Origin: VXLM01 sp965242665
GTDB lineage: Bacteria > Chloroflexota > Dehalococcoidia > Lucifugimonadales > VXLM01
Reading direction: 5' to 3'
Assembly (NCBI GenBank): GCA_965242665.1
Contig: OZ251484.1
Location: 2,108,001 to 2,172,000 of the forward strand
DNA length: 64,000 nucleotides
The first letter of the stretch is position 1. The number at the start of each line of letters is the position of its first letter. The position numbers and the translations under genes are program-made. Under the pieces are notes generated by a model. That model was not told the origin of the DNA, did no database searches, and saw only the letters and a program-made list of their open reading frames with translations. This document shows, piece after piece, positions 34,295 through 44,778 of this stretch.

Positions 34295-34414
34295 CTATGG
34301 AACAGTCTGGTACAACGCCTGTATCGCCATGATGTCGAACGGATGCGGCGAACAGTCAGGATCCGTAGCGCCGTTCTCGCTATTATGCCACACCGTTGGC
34401 GTGCCGTTGTTCCG
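34295..34414 (-). pseudogene. C-terminal remnant of a metalloprotease-like gene
   Basis: The last 39 codons of a minus-strand frame read GTPTVWHNSENGATDP then PFDIMAIQALYQTVP. The ending DIMAIQALY resembles the P-x-D-I-x-A-I-Q-x-L-Y end of matrixin-type secreted peptidases. No zinc motif HExxH is present upstream; the frame upstream runs into repeat-like DNA. Read as a decayed gene fragment. Confidence 0.35.
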
Positions 34415-34537
34415 CCCGATTGCATGGTTGGACGGCAGGGACGCCCGACCGCGCGCGCGAAATGGTGCAGTCTCCATCATAGCCTCTTCCGTCATTCCCG
34501 CCTCTCACGTCATCCCCGCGCGCCTCGAATACGCGAA

Positions 34538-34765
34538 TCAGACGCTAAACAGACGCACGCTTACGATGGAGGTCGCTATGAAGACGACCACGAGGACGAT
34601 CGTGAACTGGAACAGCGTTCTCTCGATTCCTCGGCGCGTCCGAAACGAACTCTCTCCCCCTCCGAATAAGCCGACGCCTTGTCCACGCACCTGCACCAAG
34701 ATGACGACCACGAGCACGATGCTAATCGCGACCTGTACCCAATTCATTGCAGTCTGGAGGTCCAT
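34538..34765 (-). CDS. secG: Preprotein translocase subunit SecG
   Basis: 75 residues, typical SecG length. Two membrane helices (about 8-26 and 52-72) flank the conserved cytoplasmic loop VQVRGQGVGLFGGGESSF. Auxiliary subunit of the SecYEG channel. Lies 44 bp downstream of yvcK in the gatB-yvcK-secG line. Confidence 0.9.
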   Translation of the reverse strand: MDLQTAMNWVQVAISIVLVVVILVQVRGQGVGLFGGGESSFRTRRGIERTLFQFTIVLVVVFIATSIVSVRLFSV

Positions 34766-34809
34766 TCAGTACATATCTCCCTTGTCGGCCGCGAGCGCCA
34801 AGGCCTTCC

Positions 34810-36135
34810 CTACCGGCTTGCGCCGACAGGCCGAGCGGGCTCGCTGCGCTGTTCTCCTTCCGCTCCATAATACACCCTCAGGATGCAGCTGGCCAACTTT
34901 CCGGCGTCGTGCCGCACGGGGAAATTGCGGTCGATCAAATCCTCTGCCACCATCCTCACATGCGTCAACGGACTGCCGTCGTCCCGCACCAGATGATCCG
35001 AGAAGGGCGGCCCAATGTTCGCCTTCCCGTTGTTCACGAGTACGTAGTCCGCGATCTCCGTACTCGTATGGCGTTGAAGCGCAGCCACGTGGTCCGCAGC
35101 GCTGTATCCCTTCGTCTCTCCAGTCTCCGTCGCCACGTTGCACACGTACACCTTCTTCGCGCTCGACGACTGAACGGCATCCCGTATCCCTGTCACCAGC
35201 AAGTTCGGCAATATGCTCGTGTACAAACTACCGGGGCCGATCACGATCATCTCCGCGTCCTGTATCGCCTCGATGACCCCCGGCGTCGCTACCGCGTTCC
35301 TTGGCCGAATCGTCAACTCCTCTATCGATTCGCCCCTCGTCCGAATGCTCGACTCCCCTCGCACCTCCGACCCATCGGAGAACCTCGCGGACAATCGAAG
35401 GTTCGCAGTCGTGGCGGGAAGAACCCGACCGTGCGCAGTCAAGATGCGGCTCACCTCCGCCAATGCTTCTTCCAAGCTGCCGGTGATCTCCGACATAGCC
35501 GCGATGAAGAGGTTCCCGAAGCTGTGCCCCTCGAGGCCGCCGCCTCGGTCGAAACGGTATTGGAACAGCTCGCGGATGAGGGTTTCGTCGTCCGACAACG
35601 CCACCAGGCAATTTCGAAAATCTCCCGGCGGCAGGATGCCGAACCCGTCGCGCAGACGGCCCGAACTGCCCCCGTCGTCCGCCACCGTCACAATCGCGCT
35701 GATATTGTCCGTATGCGCCTTCAACCCACGCAGCAGAGTCGACATCCCCGTCCCGCCTCCGATCGTCGCCACCCGCGGACCCCGAGAACGTTGACGACGG
35801 GTGTACACCATGTCGGTAAGCGAAGCGATATTGGGAGAAGCGAGCACCGTCGGCCCAATCGAGCGGTACAGGAAATAGATGGACAACAGAATCGCCGCCG
35901 CCCCAACGACCCCAATAGTCACCCCCTCGAAATACCACGGCAGCACATCCGGCAAGCTCAAGTCCAACACGTTCTTGAAGACGAACGCAAGTCCAATCGC
36001 GGTGATCCCAACTCCGATAGACCCCAACAGCAGCCACCGCTTGATTCCCAAGCCAATATGGGCGAACCGCACGAACGCGGAACGCCCGCTCATATTCGTC
36101 CGCATTCCCGGACCGGATCCGTTCGACATCCTCAT
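34810..36135 (-). CDS. yvcK: YvcK/CofD-like gluconeogenesis factor with N-terminal membrane segments
   Basis: 441 residues. After a roughly 110-residue extension with two membrane helices come the YvcK motifs ATIGGGTGMSTLLRGLK, VTVADDGGSSGRLR, PPGDFRNCLVAL, GHSFGNLFIAA and VIGPGSLYTSILPNL. YvcK binds UDP-sugars and supports cell-wall precursor and carbon balance in Firmicutes and Actinobacteria. The ATG overlaps the gatB stop (ATGA, 36132-36135), giving translational coupling. A membrane-anchored form is known in several phyla. Confidence 0.88.
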   Translation of the reverse strand: MRMSNGSGPGMRTNMSGRSAFVRFAHIGLGIKRWLLLGSIGVGITAIGLAFVFKNVLDLSLPDVLPWYFEGVTIGVVGAAAILLSIYFLYRSIGPTVLASPNIASLTDMVYTRRQRSRGPRVATIGGGTGMSTLLRGLKAHTDNISAIVTVADDGGSSGRLRDGFGILPPGDFRNCLVALSDDETLIRELFQYRFDRGGGLEGHSFGNLFIAAMSEITGSLEEALAEVSRILTAHGRVLPATTANLRLSARFSDGSEVRGESSIRTRGESIEELTIRPRNAVATPGVIEAIQDAEMIVIGPGSLYTSILPNLLVTGIRDAVQSSSAKKVYVCNVATETGETKGYSAADHVAALQRHTSTEIADYVLVNNGKANIGPPFSDHLVRDDGSPLTHVRMVAEDLIDRNFPVRHDAGKLASCILRVYYGAEGEQRSEPARPVGASR

Positions 36136-37616
36136 TCCTCCGCCCCCCTCATCTCGCCGAGCCTCTCTCGGAGCAACTTCGACGCCAGCTGCGGGTTTGC
36201 CCTCCCCCGCGTTATCCGCATGACCTGCCCCACCAAGAAGCCCATCGCCTTGTCCTTCCCAGCCAAGTAGTCGCTTACGGCCCCGGCATTCGATGAGAGC
36301 GCATCCTCCACTGCGGCCGATACCGCCCCCGTGTCGCTAACCTGTGCAATGCCCGACTCCTCCACGACATCCCGAGGGCTCCGCCCAGTAGCAAACATCT
36401 CCTCGAACACTTCCTTCGCCAAATTGGAACTGAGCGCCCCCTCGTCGATCATGTCGATCAACTCCACGAACTGATCTGGCGCGATCCGCACGTCTTCGAT
36501 CCCCCGTCCGTTCTCCTTCGACAGCCTCGCAAGCTCCCCGGTCATCCAATTGCTCACAGACTTTGCCAGCTTCCTCGACGCCTCTCCCTCGAGCCGTCGG
36601 ACTCCCGTTACCGACTCGAAATAATCAGCCGTTGACTTCTCCTCCGTCAGGAGCCCGGCGTCATACTCCGAGAGACCGTACTGCCGCATGAAACGCGCCT
36701 TCCGCGCGCGCGGAAGCTCCGGCAACTCCTTCCGCACCCGGCCCACCCACTCCGACTCGAGTACCAGCGGAGGCAAGTCAGGCTCCGGAAAATACCGATA
36801 GTCCGACGACCCTTCCTTGACCCTCTGGGAAACCGTAATTCCCTTGTCCTCCACCCAACCCCTCGTCTCCTGCACGATCGGCTCATGGCGCAGGGCAAGC
36901 CGAGTCTGGCGCTCCGCCTCGTAGGTAAGCGCCCCGAAGACCGAACGAAAGCTATTCATGTTCTTGACTTCCACCTTCGCGCCCAACTCGTCCGAACCGC
37001 ACGGGCGAACGCTGATGTTCGCGTCGCATCGGAAACTCCCCTCTTCCATGTTTGCTGTGCTCACACTAATATACCGCAGAATCGAGTGAAGCGCCATCAG
37101 ATACGCCCGCGCCTCCGCCGGCGACCGCATATCCGGCTCGCTCACCGTCTCCATCAGAGGAACCCCCGCCCGGTTGATGTCCAACAAACTGTACCGCCTG
37201 CCCCCAGCCTCCGTGTGGTGAGACAGCTTCGCCACGTCCTCCTCTAGGTGAACGCGGTTGATCCCTACCGTTCGCTCACCTCCGTCCACGTCGATGGTCA
37301 ATCTACCCTCTGACGCGATCGGACGGTCGAACTGCGATATCTGGTATCCCTTCATCAAGTCGGGGTAAGGATAATTCTTGCGGTCGAACTTCGTGAACCA
37401 CGAAATCGTGCAGTCGAGCGCCAAACCAGCTGCGACCACCATCTCCACAGCCCGCCGATTGATCGTCGGAAGCACCCCAGGCATCCCCATGCACACCTCG
37501 CACACCATCGTGTTGGGCATGGTGTCCTGGTACGACGACGGACAGGCGCAAAACATCTTGCTCTCAGTCGAAAGCTGACTGTGAACCTCCAGGCCGATTA
37601 CGACTTCGTAATCCAT
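36132..37616 (-). CDS. gatB: Aspartyl/glutamyl-tRNA amidotransferase subunit B
   Basis: 494 residues, usual length. Seen: VVIGLEVHSQL, the zinc-site cysteines FCACPSS and VCEVCMGMPG, LDINRAGVPLMETVSEPD, GSFRCDANISVRP and KVEVKNMNSFRSV, plus the C-terminal YqeY-like tail LVGQVMRITRGRANPQL. With GatA and GatC (not in this window) it converts Glu-tRNA(Gln) or Asp-tRNA(Asn). Coupled to yvcK by a 4-bp overlap. Confidence 0.97.
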   Translation of the reverse strand: MDYEVVIGLEVHSQLSTESKMFCACPSSYQDTMPNTMVCEVCMGMPGVLPTINRRAVEMVVAAGLALDCTISWFTKFDRKNYPYPDLMKGYQISQFDRPIASEGRLTIDVDGGERTVGINRVHLEEDVAKLSHHTEAGGRRYSLLDINRAGVPLMETVSEPDMRSPAEARAYLMALHSILRYISVSTANMEEGSFRCDANISVRPCGSDELGAKVEVKNMNSFRSVFGALTYEAERQTRLALRHEPIVQETRGWVEDKGITVSQRVKEGSSDYRYFPEPDLPPLVLESEWVGRVRKELPELPRARKARFMRQYGLSEYDAGLLTEEKSTADYFESVTGVRRLEGEASRKLAKSVSNWMTGELARLSKENGRGIEDVRIAPDQFVELIDMIDEGALSSNLAKEVFEEMFATGRSPRDVVEESGIAQVSDTGAVSAAVEDALSSNAGAVSDYLAGKDKAMGFLVGQVMRITRGRANPQLASKLLRERLGEMRGAEE

Positions 37617-37887
37617 CAGAACGCCTGCACGCTATACACATTAGGGGAGAATTCGAACACGCCCCGCAGTATTGTAGTACAACCGCCAAGAAAGGGAAAC
37701 CCGCCCCTATATGCGGCCGGCCGTTTCTCCTTTTTGCGTCATCACGCCCGTTGCGTTGCAAACCCACACCCATCCCGCGCTCGCTTCCAACGTCTATTCA
37801 CCAAGATACCCCCGCCGCCATAGATCAAACGAACCCATCCGCCACACCCCATTTGACGTTTGCCGCCCTACCCAGTACTCTATCCCC

Positions 37888-38961
37888 ATGAATGTCTTCA
37901 GAACCATCGCATACATCGCGTTCGCCGCCGCGGTTCCTCTATTCCTCGTCTCCACGAACGTCCGGATCCTCGTGAGCGCCCCGGTGCTGTACAGCTACGG
38001 GTTCGACCAATACGACATCGTTTCCGCAACGGGCATCCCCCGAGCAGACCTCCTTTCCGTCGGAGCGCAGATTCGAGATTACTTCAACAACGACCAAGCT
38101 CGACTCGACGTTCCCTTCTACAACGAGCGCGAGATACTCCACATGGTGGACGTGAAGGGGATCGTGCAAGCGGTGTACAACATCCAAACGGCGTCGGGGT
38201 TGTTCTTGTTGTTCTTCATTCCGATCGGTCTTGCGCTTGCACCGCGCAAGTTCCCTCGCACGCTCTGGAAGCTCCTCGGATGGGGCGGAGCTGCGACCCT
38301 GGGCATCGTCTGCCTTGCGGGCGTATTCTCCCTCACTGGGTTCAGCCAGACCTTCTACACCTTTCACCTCATTGCCTTCAGCAACGACTTGTGGCAACTC
38401 GATCCGGCGCGTGATTTCCTGCTCAAGATGTTTCCGGAGGGGTTCTTCTTCGATGCGACGATGGTTCTCGTCATCGCCACGGTCGCGCAGGCGCTCTGGC
38501 TGCTCTATGCGTCTGGTTTCGCCTTGAAGGCGTTCACTGTGTCGTCCTTGTTCAAGGCCACGGTCGTGCAGGGGCTCTGCGCCCTTGCGGCGGCGGTATT
38601 CGTCATGAGGGTGTTTCCTGAGGGCTTCTTCTTCGAGGCAGTGATGATCTTCGTCGCCGCTACGGTCGTGCAGGCACTCGTAGTCCTTGCGGCAGGGGCG
38701 TTCGCGCGAAACGAGGCCGGCCGCGCATTGGCCGCGCCCGATGGAGGAGGGCACGTGCAGCGCAGTGCAGCTGGCGAGCGCAAACCCCCGAAGCGAACTC
38801 CTGAAGACCCGCGCGCGTCAGAGCGTGTCGAACGCCTAGCGGATCTGACCGTCATGGGCTACTATGCCGCCGAGGGCGCGCTGCTCGCCTCCGCGTACTG
38901 GGCGCGTCTGTTGTTGAGCCGCCGCCGCACAACGGCCCCGTCGTCGGACGGGGCCGCCTGA
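37888..38961 (+). CDS. DUF1461/TIGR01906 integral membrane protein with internal duplication
   Basis: 357 residues. The DUF1461 layout is clear: N-terminal helix, VLYSYGFDQYDI loop, REILHMVDVKGIV, and FHLIAFSNDLWQLDP followed by FPEGFFFDATMV. The last motif recurs about 65 residues later as FPEGFFFEAVMI, each followed by a Q-A-L helix, so the final membrane hairpin has been duplicated. The hydrophilic tail (about 280-357) is unusual. The start MNVFRT at 37888 has TACTCT about 10 nt upstream. Role unknown. The gene end abuts a partial copy of the leader ORF that precedes genes B and C. Confidence 0.75.
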   Translation: MNVFRTIAYIAFAAAVPLFLVSTNVRILVSAPVLYSYGFDQYDIVSATGIPRADLLSVGAQIRDYFNNDQARLDVPFYNEREILHMVDVKGIVQAVYNIQTASGLFLLFFIPIGLALAPRKFPRTLWKLLGWGGAATLGIVCLAGVFSLTGFSQTFYTFHLIAFSNDLWQLDPARDFLLKMFPEGFFFDATMVLVIATVAQALWLLYASGFALKAFTVSSLFKATVVQGLCALAAAVFVMRVFPEGFFFEAVMIFVAATVVQALVVLAAGAFARNEAGRALAAPDGGGHVQRSAAGERKPPKRTPEDPRASERVERLADLTVMGYYAAEGALLASAYWARLLLSRRRTTAPSSDGAA

Positions 38962-39032
38962 CCGCCGGCCTCCCATGCGAAGGGAACGAGACGCCTGTTG
39001 TGCGCTCTCATCTTGACGAGTGGAGTGCAGGA

Positions 39033-39036
<4 letters not shown>
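38962..39036 (+). pseudogene. Partial leader ORF before membrane gene A
   Basis: The 3' part of the 79-codon leader ORF (encoding ASHAKGTRRLLCALILTSGVQE) is present here and ends in the same ATGA overlap with the next gene. The promoter and N-terminal half found before genes B and C are missing, replaced by the 3' end of the DUF1461 gene. Confidence 0.6.
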
Positions 39037-41807
<2,771 letters not shown>

Positions 41808-41850
41808 ATATATCGTATGCGGTACTCAGAGAAGAATGTGAGTACAAGTG

Positions 41851-41856
41851 TATAAT
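41851..41856 (+). promoter_or_regulatory. Leaderless-type promoter of unit B
   Basis: TATAAT preceded by GTGAGTACAAGTG and followed after 6 nt by the ATG of the 79-codon ORF. The same arrangement occurs at 44527 and 47624. Confidence 0.6.
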
Positions 41857-41862
41857 TCCCCT

Positions 41863-42102
41863 ATGCGAAGCCCCGCGGATCCAACGCTATTCCGACCCGG
41901 CGACATCCTCGCACGCAGCGGCGCGCAGGCCTTCCGTCAGCCGCTGTTCGACGACGGACGCAACGAAGTCTACTTGCTGTGCGATGCCCCTGCAAGCGCA
42001 AGCGGACGCGGCCCAGCGGCGCCAGACGAGCCGGCCTCCCATGCGAAGGGAACGAGACCCCTGTTGTGCGCTCTCATCTTGACGAGTGGAGTGCAGGAAT
42101 GA
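41863..42102 (+). CDS. Conserved 79-residue leader protein, copy 1
   Basis: Starts MRSPADPTLFRPGDILARSG and ends CALILTSGVQE with ATGA overlapping the start of membrane gene B. Copy 2 (44539-44778) differs at scattered residues over the whole length but keeps frame and the overlap. Unlike a structural leader it has a promoter at the start codon and no ribosome binding site. No known family. It may be a small protein acting with the membrane protein or a translational-coupling leader. Confidence 0.55.
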   Translation: MRSPADPTLFRPGDILARSGAQAFRQPLFDDGRNEVYLLCDAPASASGRGPAAPDEPASHAKGTRPLLCALILTSGVQE

Positions 42103-44483
42103 GAGGCAAATCCTCACTAGACAGCCGTATACCGACTCTGCGCCTACCCCCCGTCGTGAGCAGAGTGACGGCGTGGGTACGGCCTGCGGACGACGCGCGC
42201 GAACTTCCCCTAGTGCACCGACTGGCAATCGTCTACCTCATGCTGCCCGTGGTCATCTGGTTGGCGGGGTGGTTCGAGTGGTGGCTGGGCATCCCGGCCG
42301 CGCTGCTGCTGGCCGCGGCGTGCTGGCAGGCGCTGTGCGGTTCGTGGCGGCCGTCCTTCACTGCGGCAGCAGTTGGGGTGGCAGTCGCGGCCGCCTGCTG
42401 GGTGATGCTGACGCCCGCGGGCGGAGTGTTCGACATCGACTTGCCAGACTGGACCGAACATCAAACGACTCTGCTGGATCTGGTCCGCTATCCCTGGCCG
42501 ACGTTCCTCCACGATCCGTTCCGCGTGTACGTGCCGGAAGAAGTCCATTCGTTCCCCCTACTACGCTACTACTTGGGCTACTACATGACACCGGGGCTAG
42601 CGGGACACTGGCTGGGGCCGTCCGTGCTGAACTGGGTAGTGCCCCTTTGGACGTGGCTCGGAGTCGCGCTTATCCTCCGCATGTTCACGCGCGAACGGCG
42701 CGGCTGGGGCATCGCGCTGGCCGCGGCAGTCATCATCTTCTTCAGCGGCATGGACATCCTGCGGATGATGCTAACCGGAGAGTGGAGGTTGATCGACGTC
42801 CAAGTCGAACGGGATGGGTTGCCGGGTATCGGCGTCGGGGTCGACCACCTCGAATGGCTCGGACTTTGGGGAGTCGCCACGCAGTACTCGTCCAACATGA
42901 CGGCCTTGATGTGGTCTCCGCAGCACTTCATCCCGGCTGGATTGTACGCCCTCTTGATGCTGCAGCTGCGTGGGCATCGGCGCTTCTTGGCGGTGAGCGG
43001 AGTTCTGCTGGCCGCCGCGCCGTTCTGGTCTACGTTCGTCGCTGTCGGGCTGCTGCCGCTGATTGCAGCGCTACTTTGGAAGAACGGCGTCCGCCCATTC
43101 CTCCGGTGGCCGAACCTGATGCTGGCCGTCCCCCTAGTCGCCCTCACCGCGTTGTACCTGACCAGCGGCCAAACGGATTTCCCGCGCGAGTGGATATGGG
43201 AGAGGCACGAATGGTCGCTCCTTGCGCAGTGGGCCCCAATGTTCTATCTGTCCGAGTTTCTGCTGCTGACTGCCCTGCTATGGGTCCTACGGCCAGGCTT
43301 GCGTCGGGAACCCCTCTTCATCGCCTGCATAGCAACGTTGCTTCTCCTGCCCCTGTACTATTTTGGCGACCGCGGCGACCTAGGCCTGCGCGCCTCACTG
43401 CCGTCCTTGTTGCTGCTCTGTTGGTACTGTGCGGAGACCATCGCGGAACACGTTCATGTGCGGAGCGGAGCGCGCGGCGGAAGAAGATATTCCGTCGGCG
43501 TCGCCTCCATGGCGGTGATCCTAGCCATTGGCTCCGTCACTGCGCTCGTCGAGCTGGCGCGCGCCACGAATAACGACAGCCGGCTCCGATACGATGTCCG
43601 ATACGCGGATTCGGGACATACCACGCTCCTTCGGCGGAAGACTAGGCGCCCTGAGAACGTGGCCTACGACATCTCGAACACGCTGCGGGCGTTGTTGGAT
43701 GAGAACAACACCTACGAAAGAAGAGGCGAGTTGATAGCGCAGTCCACGTTCGACGTATACATCGAGGAGAATCATCTGGTACTGGTGAAAGATGACTGCA
43801 AAGAAGACGAGCCGAGTCGGTTCTTCCTGTACACGATACCAGCCAATCAAGACGACCTTCCTGCAGAAACGCGCGCACTGGGTCTCGACTACTCCGAGTT
43901 CTCCCGCTCTATGAGATTCTTGAGGACGGAGAGTAGGCCCACTTCTGGGGGAACGTGTGTTGTCAGATTGCCAATGCCACAGTACGCAGTCGCAGGATTC
44001 CGAGTCGTTCAATTGGCACAGGACGGCAGTATGGGTTGGAAGACAAGCTACAACGTCAGCCAATCGTCCCAAGATGGCAGTGCGGGTTGGGAAGCAAGCG
44101 ACAACTTCGACGCACAGATCGACCCACTCTACCGTTCCCTCGCCTCCGGCGAGCCGATCATCCGCTCCCAGTTCGATGTCTACCTCACCGAGAATCGACT
44201 GATCTACGTCAAAGAGCCATGCGCCTGGGCAGACACGGAACACAGATTCTTCCTGCACGTCTCTCCTCTTGACGACACCGACATCCCGGACGACCGACGC
44301 GAGTACGGATTCGACAACCTCGACTTCGATTTCGGGAAGTATGGGATTCTCTTCGACGAATGGTGCGCCGCGGTTCGCTCCCTGCCAGACTACGACATCG
44401 CCAAGGTCGCAACCGGGCAGTTCACCACCGAAGGGGAGGTATGGCGGGATATGTACCCCTTCCCTGTTCATGAGAGCGAGTAG
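42099..44483 (+). CDS. Tandem membrane-protein paralogue B, two modules
   Basis: 794 residues from ATG 42099 (GGAG upstream, coupled to the leader ORF by ATGA). Same architecture as A: cytoplasmic start, about 12 membrane helices, then the divergent module (FDVYIEENHLVLVKDDC, RFFLYTIPANQDDLP) and a single canonical module (FDVYLTENRLIYVKEPC; GFDNLDFDF; LPDYDIAKVATGQF). It lacks the third module present in A and C. Loop sequences between helices 6 and 8 (LTGEWRLIDVQVERDG) diverge from A and C, a possible specificity region. Confidence 0.7.
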   Translation: MRGKSSLDSRIPTLRLPPVVSRVTAWVRPADDARELPLVHRLAIVYLMLPVVIWLAGWFEWWLGIPAALLLAAACWQALCGSWRPSFTAAAVGVAVAAACWVMLTPAGGVFDIDLPDWTEHQTTLLDLVRYPWPTFLHDPFRVYVPEEVHSFPLLRYYLGYYMTPGLAGHWLGPSVLNWVVPLWTWLGVALILRMFTRERRGWGIALAAAVIIFFSGMDILRMMLTGEWRLIDVQVERDGLPGIGVGVDHLEWLGLWGVATQYSSNMTALMWSPQHFIPAGLYALLMLQLRGHRRFLAVSGVLLAAAPFWSTFVAVGLLPLIAALLWKNGVRPFLRWPNLMLAVPLVALTALYLTSGQTDFPREWIWERHEWSLLAQWAPMFYLSEFLLLTALLWVLRPGLRREPLFIACIATLLLLPLYYFGDRGDLGLRASLPSLLLLCWYCAETIAEHVHVRSGARGGRRYSVGVASMAVILAIGSVTALVELARATNNDSRLRYDVRYADSGHTTLLRRKTRRPENVAYDISNTLRALLDENNTYERRGELIAQSTFDVYIEENHLVLVKDDCKEDEPSRFFLYTIPANQDDLPAETRALGLDYSEFSRSMRFLRTESRPTSGGTCVVRLPMPQYAVAGFRVVQLAQDGSMGWKTSYNVSQSSQDGSAGWEASDNFDAQIDPLYRSLASGEPIIRSQFDVYLTENRLIYVKEPCAWADTEHRFFLHVSPLDDTDIPDDRREYGFDNLDFDFGKYGILFDEWCAAVRSLPDYDIAKVATGQFTTEGEVWRDMYPFPVHESE

Positions 44484-44526
44484 ATATATCGTATGCGGTA
44501 CTCAGAGAAGAACGTGAGTACCGATG

Positions 44527-44532
44527 TATAAT
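44527..44532 (+). promoter_or_regulatory. Leaderless-type promoter of unit C
   Basis: TATAAT 6 nt before the ATG of leader copy 2. Confidence 0.6.
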
Positions 44533-44538
44533 CTCCCC

Positions 44539-44778
44539 ATGCAAAGTCCCGCGGAGCCAACGCTATTCCGACCCGGCGACATCCTCGCATGCAGCGGCGG
44601 GCAGGCCTTCCAGCAGCCGCTGTTCGACGACGGACGCAACGAGGTCTCCCTGCCGTGCGATGCGCCTGCAAGCGCAAGCGGACGCGGCCCAACGACGCCA
44701 GACGAGTCGGCCTCCCATGCGAAGGGAACGAGACGCCTGTTGTGCGCTCTCATCTTGACGAGTGGAGTGCAGGAATGA
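44539..44778 (+). CDS. Conserved 79-residue leader protein, copy 2
   Basis: Starts MQSPAEPTLFRPGDILACSG, ends CALILTSGVQE; overlaps the start of membrane gene C by ATGA. Length and frame match copy 1, with both synonymous and replacement changes. Confidence 0.55.
   Translation: MQSPAEPTLFRPGDILACSGGQAFQQPLFDDGRNEVSLPCDAPASASGRGPTTPDESASHAKGTRRLLCALILTSGVQE

Noticed and set aside
34747..36270. 507-codon ORF antisense to yvcK
   Set aside because: The opposite strand carries intact YvcK motifs and an ATGA coupling to gatB; this frame has no recognisable feature.
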